Source: Oceanicaulis sp. HTCC2633 (GTDB taxonomy: Bacteria; Pseudomonadota; Alphaproteobacteria; Caulobacterales; Maricaulaceae). Taken from it: DNA of 64,000 nucleotides. The number at the start of each line of letters is the position of its first letter. Position 1 is the first letter of the stretch. Location of the stretch: positions 988,916-1,052,915 of the forward strand of contig NZ_CH672428.1 of NCBI RefSeq assembly GCF_000152745.1. Direction: 5' to 3'. Below the pieces are notes generated by a model, which was given only the letters and a program-made list of their open reading frames with translations, was not told the DNA's origin and did not search any database. The position numbers were made by a program, and so were the translations under genes. Shown here in pieces: positions 57,458 through 64,000 of this stretch.

Positions 57458-57952
57458 TTATCGGTCGAACGCCTGCCCGACTTCATCCAGTTGCGCTTCC
57501 AGCTTGTCGAGCAGACTCATGAGCTGGTCGCGCTCCGCATCGGTAAAGGCTTCGAGCAGCTTCTTTTCATAGTTCAGGGCCAGAGGGGCGACTTCAGCGT
57601 AGATCGCCTGTCCCTCCGCGGTCAGCGACACATCGCTGGCGCGCCGGTCCTGCTTGTTGCGGATACGCATAACAAGTCCGCGCTCATCCAGCGCCCGGAT
57701 CGCGCGACTGACGCTCACCTTGTCCATGGCGGTCGCCTCGCAAACCGCCTGAGCCGTCATCGCGGCCCCTTCGCCCAGCACCGCAATCACCCGCCACTCC
57801 CAGATCGTCAGTCCGAACCGGGCCTGATAGGCCTTGGCGATCAGGCTCGACGCCTTGTTGGACGTCACCGACAGGCGGTAGGGCACATAGGACGGCAGGC
57901 GAAGGCTTGCGCCCTCGCCTGCGTCCGGGGTTATGCGGGCGTCTTCCGCCAA
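57458..57952 (-). CDS. MarR-family regulator linked to hpd
   Basis: 164 residues from a TTG start at 57952, since no ATG or GTG in frame covers the N-terminus well; the exact start is uncertain. The winged-helix core includes LTIWEWRVIAVLGEGAAMTAQAVCEATAMDKVSVSRAIRAL (in part) and the wing GLVMRIRNKQDRRASDVSLT. It lies 4 bases after hpd, so is co-transcribed. It probably represses the tyrosine/homogentisate genes in response to an aromatic ligand (inference). Confidence 0.88.
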   Translation of the reverse strand: MAEDARITPDAGEGASLRLPSYVPYRLSVTSNKASSLIAKAYQARFGLTIWEWRVIAVLGEGAAMTAQAVCEATAMDKVSVSRAIRALDERGLVMRIRNKQDRRASDVSLTAEGQAIYAEVAPLALNYEKKLLEAFTDAERDQLMSLLDKLEAQLDEVGQAFDR

Positions 57953-57956
57953 GTGC

Positions 57957-59021
57957 TTATTGCGCCGGCTCGGTCTTGATCACGCCGCGGCGGATCTGGT
58001 CGAGCTCGATGGATTCAAACAGGGCTTTGAAATTGCCCTCGCCGAAGCCTTCATTGCCCTTGCGCTGGATGATCTCGAAGAAGATCGGACCGATATTGGT
58101 CGTGGTGAAGATCTGCAGCAGCAGGCCATCGCCGGTTTCGGGATTGCCGTCCACCAGGATGGAGTTCTTCTTCAGACGTGCGAGATCCTCGCCATGGTTC
58201 GGCACGCGCTCGTCCACCAGCTCGTAATAGGTCTCCGGGGTCGACTGGAACACCACGCCATTTTCGCGCAGCTTCTCGACAGTCTCGTAGATGTTCGGCG
58301 TGGTCAGGGCGATGTGCTGGATGCCTTCGCCATTGTATTCACGCAGATATTCGGAAATCTGGGACTGGTCGTCGGAGCTTTCGTTCAGCGGAATCTTCAG
58401 CTTGCCGCACGGGCCGGTCATGGCGCGCGACAGAAGGCCGGTATGCTGGCCCTTGATGTCGAAATAACGGATTTCGCGGAAGTTGAAGACGTTCTCGTAG
58501 AAGCTCGCCCACTTGTTCATATTGCCGTTGATGACGTTGTGGGTCAGGTGGTCGAGCACCTCAAGGCCCACGCCGCCGGTGTCCTCGGCGCCCGGGAGAG
58601 CTTCGAACAGATCGTCATAGATCGTTTTCTCGCCATAGGTGTCGACCAGATAGAGGACCGAGCCGCCGATGCCGACGATCGCCGGGATTTCATCAGTCCA
58701 GACACCGTCGCCAAACGGCTCCGCGCCGCGCTCGATGGCGTCGGCATAGGCCTTCTTGGCGTCCTGCACACGGAACGCCATGGCGTTCGCGCTCGGGCCG
58801 TGCGCCTTGCGGAAATCCGCCGCCTGGCCGGTCTCTTCCTTGTTCACAAGGAAGGTAATGTCGCCCTGCTTGTAGCGGATGATGTTCTTGGTCTTGTGCT
58901 TGGCCACGGCGGTGAAGCCGAGGCTCTCAAACAGCGCTTCGAGCTTTTCCGGTTCCGGGCTCGTATACTCGACGAACTCGAAGCCGTCGGTGCCCAGCGG
59001 GTTCTCAAACAGATCGGCCAT
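57957..59021 (-). CDS. hpd: 4-hydroxyphenylpyruvate dioxygenase
   Basis: 354 residues. Two vicinal-oxygen-chelate domains. The iron ligands are visible: His158 in EVLDHLTHNV, His236 in EGIQHIALTT, and Glu316 in PIFFEIIQRKGNEGFGEGNFKALF (in part). It converts 4-hydroxyphenylpyruvate to homogentisate in tyrosine breakdown. AAGGGAG precedes the ATG. Divergent from maiA, which acts later in the same pathway. Confidence 0.96.
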   Translation of the reverse strand: MADLFENPLGTDGFEFVEYTSPEPEKLEALFESLGFTAVAKHKTKNIIRYKQGDITFLVNKEETGQAADFRKAHGPSANAMAFRVQDAKKAYADAIERGAEPFGDGVWTDEIPAIVGIGGSVLYLVDTYGEKTIYDDLFEALPGAEDTGGVGLEVLDHLTHNVINGNMNKWASFYENVFNFREIRYFDIKGQHTGLLSRAMTGPCGKLKIPLNESSDDQSQISEYLREYNGEGIQHIALTTPNIYETVEKLRENGVVFQSTPETYYELVDERVPNHGEDLARLKKNSILVDGNPETGDGLLLQIFTTTNIGPIFFEIIQRKGNEGFGEGNFKALFESIELDQIRRGVIKTEPAQ

Positions 59022-59110
59022 GGGGCGCTCCCTTAAATCAATCGTGATGCGCCGACAGGCTTGATCAGCCCGGTTTCGGCGCGCATCGTCGTGTGGCGGA
59101 AGATAGTATC

Positions 59111-59124
59111 ATTTGCAACTAAAT
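59111..59124. promoter_or_regulatory. Possible MarR operator between hpd and maiA
   Basis: ATTTGCAACTAAAT, an ATTT/AAAT inverted repeat around GCAACT, in the 151-base divergent region. It resembles the AT-rich TTGCAA-type operators of MarR regulators, but the match is short. Confidence 0.3.
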
Positions 59125-59172
59125 TCACCCCCTATCTCAGCGAACAGCCCCCAAACTGCGGAGAATTGATCC

Positions 59173-59817
59173 ATGAAACTGGTCCTGCACGGTTATTTTC
59201 GCTCCGGCACCAGCTATCGCACGCGCCTTGCGCTGAACTGGAAGGGCGTCCCGTATGAGTATGTGGGCGTGAATCTGGTGGAGGGCGAACAGCATTCGGA
59301 CGCCTACAAGGCCAAGAATCCGCAAGGTCTCGTCCCAGCGCTCGAAGTGGATGGGGAGATCCTGACCCAGTCGGTGGCGATTCTTGAATGGATCGAGGAG
59401 ACCTTCCCTGACCGCCCGCTGCTGCCCTCTGATCCGATCAAGCGTGCGAAAGTTCGCGCCTTCGCAGCCGCCATCGGCTGTGACATTCATCCGCTGCAGA
59501 ACCTGCGCATCCTGAAAAAGGCGCGCGAACTGGCTGGTGATGATCCCGAAGCCGGCCCCGCCTGGGCGCGTCACTGGATCAGCCTCGGGTTTGAGGCTCT
59601 CGAAAAGCTGGCGGAACAGGGGGATGGCCAGAACGGCTTCCTCTTTGGCGACGGGCCGACGCTGGCGGAAATCTATCTCTTGCCGCAAATGTTCAACGCC
59701 CGCCGCTTTGGCGTCGACCTCACGCCCTATCCTCGGCTCGTCGCCGCGGACGAGGCTGCGCGCGCCCAGCCCGAATTCGAGCGCGCCGCGCCCGAGAACC
59801 AGCCCGACGCGGTCTAG
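59173..59817 (+). CDS. maiA: Maleylacetoacetate isomerase
   Basis: 214 residues, zeta-class glutathione transferase. MKLVLHGYFRSGTSYRTRLALNWKGVPYEYVGVNLVEGEQHSDAY (in part), then NPQGLVPALEVDGEILTQSVAILEWIEE (in part), C-terminal helical domain with LAEIYLLPQMFNARRFGVDL. SGTSYR replaces the usual SSCS(W/Y)R motif, so the catalytic Cys of the classical motif is absent, though Ser is kept. Works after homogentisate dioxygenase, which is not in the window. Confidence 0.9.
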   Translation: MKLVLHGYFRSGTSYRTRLALNWKGVPYEYVGVNLVEGEQHSDAYKAKNPQGLVPALEVDGEILTQSVAILEWIEETFPDRPLLPSDPIKRAKVRAFAAAIGCDIHPLQNLRILKKARELAGDDPEAGPAWARHWISLGFEALEKLAEQGDGQNGFLFGDGPTLAEIYLLPQMFNARRFGVDLTPYPRLVAADEAARAQPEFERAAPENQPDAV

Positions 59818-60203
59818 CGTTTGAACCAGTCCCCGCTCTCGATCAGCCGGGCGCCCTCGACGCCCAGCACCCAGACATAGACCCAGGCGTCCCGGTCCGG
59901 CTCGATGAGCCGGACCTTGCGCCGCTCATAACGGGAGCGGGCCGGATCCTCGGGCCAGTAATCCTCGAACGCGTCCACGCGCGGCATCACCGACGGATCC
60001 CGGACCTCGAAGATTTCACCGATCACCTGCCCCTGACCTTCCACAAGGCCGGGATAGGCGCCCAGATCATAGAGCTGGCCGCGCAGGGTGCAGGGACCGA
60101 GCGGGGCGAAGGCCTCTTCCAGTCCGAATTGTGCGAAGCCGCTTTCCCCCGCCCTCAACAGGCCATAGACCGCGAAGGCGTCCCCGGTCCGGACGCTGTT
60201 CAT
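59814..60203 (-). CDS. Gamma-glutamylcyclotransferase-like protein
   Basis: 129 residues from the ATG at 60203 (an upstream in-frame start at 60263 lies inside the neighbour). AVYGLLRAGESG and LRGQLYDLGAYPGLVEGQGQVIGEIFEV (in part), FEDYWPEDPARSRYERRKV fit the AIG2/GGCT fold. The family acts on gamma-glutamyl or related amide compounds. The start overlaps the DUF418 stop (ATGA), showing translational coupling; the stop overlaps the convergent maiA stop. Confidence 0.85.
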   Translation of the reverse strand: MNSVRTGDAFAVYGLLRAGESGFAQFGLEEAFAPLGPCTLRGQLYDLGAYPGLVEGQGQVIGEIFEVRDPSVMPRVDAFEDYWPEDPARSRYERRKVRLIEPDRDAWVYVWVLGVEGARLIESGDWFKR

Positions 60204-61414
60204 GCCTCGGATTTCTTCATGAAGGGCTGGAGCTTGCCATAGCTGAGGCTCCGCCACAGCCACTCGAACGGACCAAAGCGGAACACGCTGAGCCAGATCG
60301 GCGAGACGATGAGCTGGATGATCCAGATCAGGATGACCAGCCGCGCCTGGTCAACGCGCTCAAGCTGGCCGAACAGGCCCAGGCCAACGCCGCCCACCGT
60401 CAGGAAGACCATGGTGATCGTCTGAGTGAGATAGTTGGTGAAGGCCATGCGCCCCGCCGCAGCCAGCGGCAGGCGCGCCAGCTTCAGCCAGGGCGCCTTG
60501 CAGGCGAGATTGATCAGCGCCGCATAGCCGAAGGCGACAAGCAGGCTGCCGGCGTAATTGGTGGCGGTGTGAAGCCAGAGCGTGTCCAGGGCGAAGTCAT
60601 GGGCGATCGCCTGTTGTCCGCCCCAGGCGACGATGGGCAGGCCGACGCCCAGACCGATGGCGGCTGCGATGACGTAATTTCGAACGCTCCACCGGCCGAG
60701 CAGAAAGCCGAGCTTGAAGAGCGCCATGCCGACCAGCATCACGCCGACAATCCGGCCGCCGAAGAACCCGAACATCAGGATATTGCCCAGGCCATTCAAG
60801 GCGTTGGGAATACGGCTCTGCAGATAGCCGCTCTGATAGGCGTTCACGAGATCGGCCAGCTGCTCATCGGTATAGGCCATGCCCACATCCACCGCTGTCA
60901 TGTTTTCGGGCAGCAGGACGAAGCTGGCGAAAATCGCCACCATCAGGAGCCCTGACAGCGTAATCCAGAACAGGCCCCAACCGATCAGCTTGGCGGGCGA
61001 CATGCGCCTGAAGAAGACGATGATGAACCCGGCCAGCGCGTAGGTGACGAGGATATCGCCGAACCACAGCCCGAACATGTGGATGAGACCGATCACAAGC
61101 AGCCAGGTCATGCGCGAGAAGTGCAGCTTGCGTGAGGCGTCCGGCTCATCGCCCACCATCAGCATCACCCCAGCGCCGAACAGGGCCGAGAAGATGGTGA
61201 TGAACTTCATCTCGAAGAAGACGTGCGTGAGAAACCAGACGGTCAGATTGGCGCCGGACACATCCATGTGCGCCGGCGGATAGACATAGGCGTTGGACGC
61301 CATGGTGAAGGCCTGGACATTGACCATCAGGATCCCCAGCACGGCGAGGCCGCGCAGGACATCAAGGCTTTCAAAGCGGTCCTTAACGGCCACTGGTGCT
61401 GTATGCTGGTTCAC
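60200..61414 (-). CDS. DUF418 family integral membrane protein
   Basis: 404 residues from a GTG at 61414 (GGGGGGCGTC upstream); the much longer frame to 61687 has no supporting start. N-terminal RFESLDVLRGLAVLGILMVNVQAF (in part) is the DUF418 hallmark, followed by about ten membrane segments with KFITIFSALFGAGVMLM, LHMFGLWFGDILVTYALAG (in part) and C-terminal GRMAFTNYLTQT, GPFEWLWRSLSYGKLQP. Function unknown in general; related YeiB-like proteins are predicted transporters or acyltransferase relatives. Confidence 0.9.
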   Translation of the reverse strand: MNQHTAPVAVKDRFESLDVLRGLAVLGILMVNVQAFTMASNAYVYPPAHMDVSGANLTVWFLTHVFFEMKFITIFSALFGAGVMLMVGDEPDASRKLHFSRMTWLLVIGLIHMFGLWFGDILVTYALAGFIIVFFRRMSPAKLIGWGLFWITLSGLLMVAIFASFVLLPENMTAVDVGMAYTDEQLADLVNAYQSGYLQSRIPNALNGLGNILMFGFFGGRIVGVMLVGMALFKLGFLLGRWSVRNYVIAAAIGLGVGLPIVAWGGQQAIAHDFALDTLWLHTATNYAGSLLVAFGYAALINLACKAPWLKLARLPLAAAGRMAFTNYLTQTITMVFLTVGGVGLGLFGQLERVDQARLVILIWIIQLIVSPIWLSVFRFGPFEWLWRSLSYGKLQPFMKKSEA

Positions 61415-61597
61415 GACGCCCCCCGTCTTCCTGTTCAGAGCCCTCAAGCTCGACGCATTTTGACCGATGCGCAAGACTGTTATCCGCCCCGAACCGGGCT
61501 TGCTTACCAAGAGTTCATGAAAATCCCGACCCTGTGAACTTGTATCCCGGAGGCGCTCGGCGCATAGATTTTTTGCGCATACATATCCGGTTCTGTC

Positions 61598-61918
61598 ATG
61601 ACGCTTCTGGTCGACATCGCACACATGATCCTCGCCGCGACCCTGTCCTTTCTCGGACTGGGATATGAGCGCGCGCAGGACGCCCATGCCGTCCAGGTGT
61701 CCCCCAAGGAAATCCGACAGGACATGGAAGGCGCCTTGCTCTCGCCGGCGACGTTGTCTGTCACGATCCAGAACGCCCAGAGCCTGTGCAGCCCGAACCT
61801 CGTGATCCAGGCCGACGCCGCCTGTTCACAGGAGCGTCCCCTGAACGCCACGGCGCAATTCATTATTCTTAATGATTGCGAAACCATACCGAGCCGACCG
61901 GCGCTTCCCACGCTTTGA
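61598..61918 (+). CDS. Small hypothetical, possibly exported protein
   Basis: 106 residues. A hydrophobic N-terminal segment (LLVDIAHMILAATLSFLGLGYERA) suggests a signal or anchor. Two Cys pairs (CSPNLVIQADAACS, NDC). No known family recognised; coding status is only moderately supported by frame and position. The gaps 61415-61597 and 61919-62046 hold nothing else that I can recognise. Confidence 0.45.
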   Translation: MTLLVDIAHMILAATLSFLGLGYERAQDAHAVQVSPKEIRQDMEGALLSPATLSVTIQNAQSLCSPNLVIQADAACSQERPLNATAQFIILNDCETIPSRPALPTL

Positions 61919-62046
61919 ACGACTCAGCATCTGGCTTTAAACACGAGGTCTGAACAAACAGGCCTGCAGAGCTGCGCGTTTCTGTTAGGATAGCCAATTC
62001 ACGGCGGTATCCGCATGTGCGAACGCGCCAAACCAGACGAGACGTC

Positions 62047-64000
62047 ATGGCTGCCAACGACTCGAAAGAGACTGAAAAGCTTGAGGAAAGCGTGATCACC
62101 GAAGCGTCCGGCGGCATGCTGGACACGGTTAACCGCAAACCCCTCGCTCCCTTGATGGATGCGCCAGCACCGAAGACCGAAGGCGGCGGATGGCTGGCCT
62201 TTGGCGGCGCGGCCTTTGGTCTTTTGTGGTTTGGCGGCGCCGCGGCCTATCTGGCCGGCTATACGGACCTGACGGCGCTGAGTCCGGCGCAGCTGGCCGG
62301 CCTGTCGGTCTTCGCCGCCGCGCCGGCTCTGTTGTTCGTACTGGCGGGGCTTCTGGGGCGTGAAGTCTCGCGCGCCGGGTCCCGCGCCCGGCGGCTGGAC
62401 GCCGCCGTCCTGCGCCTGGCAACCCCGACCGAGCATGCCGAAGAGGACGCCTCGCGCCTCGCAGACGCCATCACCATGCAGGTCGATCGGGTCAACAAGG
62501 CGATGGAAAGCGCCCTGGCGCGTCTTGCGGCCATGGAAGAGGTGATCACCCACCATGCCGAAAGCCTGGAGGACGGCTCCACCCGCGCCCGTGAGCGCGC
62601 CGAGCAGCTGACCCGGGAACTGCGCGAGGAACGCCTGCGCCTCAATGACGTCTCCGAGGGGCTCGATGACAAGGCGGCGATGATCGCCGCCGCCATTCAG
62701 GACCAGTCCAAGATGGTCGCCGCCGCCGCAGAACTGGCCGACGCCAAGGCGGCTGCGGGCGAACGCCTGATCAAATCGGGCGCCGAACGCCTGAGCGCCG
62801 CAGGCCAGGCCGCCGAGGAGGCTGGCGACCGCGTGGCGCTGTCGCTGGATGCCCGGGCGACCGAATTGCGCGATTTCTCCGACATGCTGCGCAACCGCAC
62901 GGACGGTCTGGAAGAGGCCTATCTCAAGCATCGCGACCGCTTGCAGGACGTGACCGAAACCCTGCGCAAGGAGCAGGAGAAGATCGGCGCGGCGCTCGAC
63001 TTCCACAAGGCCGAGCTGGAAACCATGACGCGCAAGGCGCGCGATGGCGCCGAAATCCTTGAAAGCACCGCCAAGAATTCCGGAGAGGTCTTCCTGGACG
63101 CAGTCGACAAGGCGCTCGGCCAGGCCAAGGATCTGGCCAATTCCCTGTCTGAACGAAGCGAGGAGGCCGCCCGCGCCCAGGAGCGCGCGCTGGACCGCAT
63201 GCGCGACGCCGCCCGGGCCGCACGTGAAGCCGCCGAGGAAGCGGGCGAGAGCCTCAAGAAACAGGCTGATGACGCAGAAGCGGCGCTGGAGCGCGTCAGC
63301 GAAAGCGGGTTTGAAGTGGCCCGACGCTCGGACGAGGCCTATCAGGCGCGTCTGCGAGAGGCCGAGGATCTGACCGCGCGAGCGGAGAAGGCCGCCGAGG
63401 AAGCCGCCGAGGCTGTGCGCAAACAGCTCTCTGAAACCCTCGACGCCGCGCGCCGCGAAAGCCGGCGCATCGAGGACGAGCTGTCCGGCCTGCGCAGCAA
63501 GCTTGAAGACGCGCCGGATGCGGCCCGCGACGCCGCCAAGGCCATGCAGCGCACACTGGAAGACGGACTGGCGCAGCTCAATGAGACCGCCCAGACCGCA
63601 TCCGACCAGGCGCGCGATATTGATGCGCTCTTCCAGTCGCGCATTCGCCAGAACTATGAGCTTCTAAGCGACTTCATCCTGCGTATGGGCGCCGTGGCGG
63701 GCGGACACAAACCGCTGGATCTCAACATCAATGAGCTGCCCGATCCGCTGAGTGCGCGTCGCAAGGACGAGGATGCGCCCAGAAAGGACGGCATCGACAA
63801 GAAACCGACCTCCAAACGTCTCGAGAGCGAGAAGCGCGACGAGGACTGGGAGGCGGCCAAGGTCGAGGAGCGCAAGGCCGAACGCGCTCGCCGCAAGGAT
63901 GAGACCAAACCGGCGCTTCGTTCGATTGAACCGGATCGCAGTCGCGAGGATGAAGAGAGTGAAGAGGCCGACTTCGTCGATGACGAGGACGATCCCGTGC
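62047..64000 (+). CDS. Membrane-anchored coiled-coil protein, possible TipN-like polar protein (incomplete at window end)
   Basis: At least 651 residues from the ATG at 62047; no stop before the window end. Residues about 50-75 and 85-103 are two membrane segments (WLAFGGAAFGLLWFGGAAAYLAG, GLSVFAAAPALLFVLAGLLG in part), followed by roughly 430 residues of Ala/Glu/Arg-rich coiled coil (SRLADAITMQVDRVNKAMES, ERAEQLTRELREERLRLNDV), ending in a highly charged linker rich in Lys, Glu and Asp. The layout of two N-terminal membrane helices and a very long coiled coil recalls the Caulobacter birth-scar protein TipN. Sequence homology was not tested, so this is an architectural comparison only. Confidence 0.72.
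   Translation, partial: MAANDSKETEKLEESVITEASGGMLDTVNRKPLAPLMDAPAPKTEGGGWLAFGGAAFGLLWFGGAAAYLAGYTDLTALSPAQLAGLSVFAAAPALLFVLAGLLGREVSRAGSRARRLDAAVLRLATPTEHAEEDASRLADAITMQVDRVNKAMESALARLAAMEEVITHHAESLEDGSTRARERAEQLTRELREERLRLNDVSEGLDDKAAMIAAAIQDQSKMVAAAAELADAKAAAGERLIKSGAERLSAAGQAAEEAGDRVALSLDARATELRDFSDMLRNRTDGLEEAYLKHRDRLQDVTETLRKEQEKIGAALDFHKAELETMTRKARDGAEILESTAKNSGEVFLDAVDKALGQAKDLANSLSERSEEAARAQERALDRMRDAARAAREAAEEAGESLKKQADDAEAALERVSESGFEVARRSDEAYQARLREAEDLTARAEKAAEEAAEAVRKQLSETLDAARRESRRIEDELSGLRSKLEDAPDAARDAAKAMQRTLEDGLAQLNETAQTASDQARDIDALFQSRIRQNYELLSDFILRMGAVAGGHKPLDLNINELPDPLSARRKDEDAPRKDGIDKKPTSKRLESEKRDEDWEAAKVEERKAERARRKDETKPALRSIEPDRSREDEESEEADFVDDEDDPV

Noticed and set aside
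1-64000. tRNA, rRNA, CRISPR arrays, insertion sequences, prophage
   Set aside because: None of the intergenic gaps showed cloverleaf-like, direct spacer-repeat or transposase features by reading; all long gaps are explained by promoters, leaders, terminators or the repeat cluster.

Overview
The window is high-GC, densely packed DNA from an alphaproteobacterium. Several genes point to a stalked or dimorphic marine lineage of the Caulobacterales/Hyphomonadales type (Maricaulis/Oceanicaulis-like): the cell-cycle kinase CckA next to flhB-fliR-fliQ, FliX, FlbT, FlaF, an FlbY-like chaperone, a FlaEY-like protein and five flagellins. Promoter motifs agree: CtrA-type TTAA-N7-TTAA boxes, sigma-54 -24/-12 elements and an alphaproteobacterial GTTC-N7-GTTC SOS box in front of recA. 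The genus is an inference; no rRNA is present.

Layout. 1-5.4 kb: start of recA, then cckA, flhB, fliR, fliQ (minus strand). 5.4-10.6 kb: a secreted DUF885 peptidase and a TonB-dependent receptor. 10.7-19.5 kb: fliE-flgC-flgB, divergent fliO-fliP, then fliL-fliM-DUF6468-motE-large TPR protein on minus. 19.6-27.1 kb: flgF-flgG-flgA-flgH, two small paralogous STAS-like genes, dksA, fliX, then flgI-flgJ(N)-flbY. 27.2-43 kb: flagellin export, modification and regulation: FlaEY-like protein, an SpsF-like protein, pseB, a pseudaminic-acid-associated methylase, pseC, five flagellins with flaG, flaF, flbT, and an FlmG-like glycosyltransferase. 43-52 kb: sugar pathway with pseI, a DegT-type protein, pseG, HisH-like, HisF-like, a repeat cluster, WbqC-like, a WbpG/PseA-type amidotransferase, a Rossmann/beta-propeller fusion and pseF. 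52-62 kb: housekeeping and catabolic genes (MoxR ATPase, VWA protein, glutathione transferase, chorismate mutase, Hpt, MaoC, hpd-marR divergent from maiA, DUF418). 62-64 kb: a large membrane-anchored coiled-coil protein running off the end.

How it fits together. The window holds much of the export gate (FlhB, FliP, FliQ, FliR, FliO), rod, L-ring and P-ring, C-ring FliM, and the late filament stage. The flagellins are probably glycosylated with pseudaminic acid or an acetamidino derivative: PseB, PseC, PseG, PseI and PseF are present, PseH is not seen, and the HisH-like/HisF-like/WbpG trio is the known ammonia-channelling system for acetamidino sugars. The HisF-like protein lacks the catalytic Asp11, which argues against a histidine-pathway role. 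The most interesting unexplained signals are (i) a two-hairpin leader in front of four flagellin genes, with compensatory stem changes and near-invariant loops, near flbT; (ii) GGCA-N5-TGCC palindromes about 90-170 bp upstream of three sigma-54 promoters, candidate enhancer sites for an FlbD-like activator; (iii) a Rossmann/propeller fusion gene inside the sugar operon; and (iv) twin STAS-like genes in the basal-body cluster.
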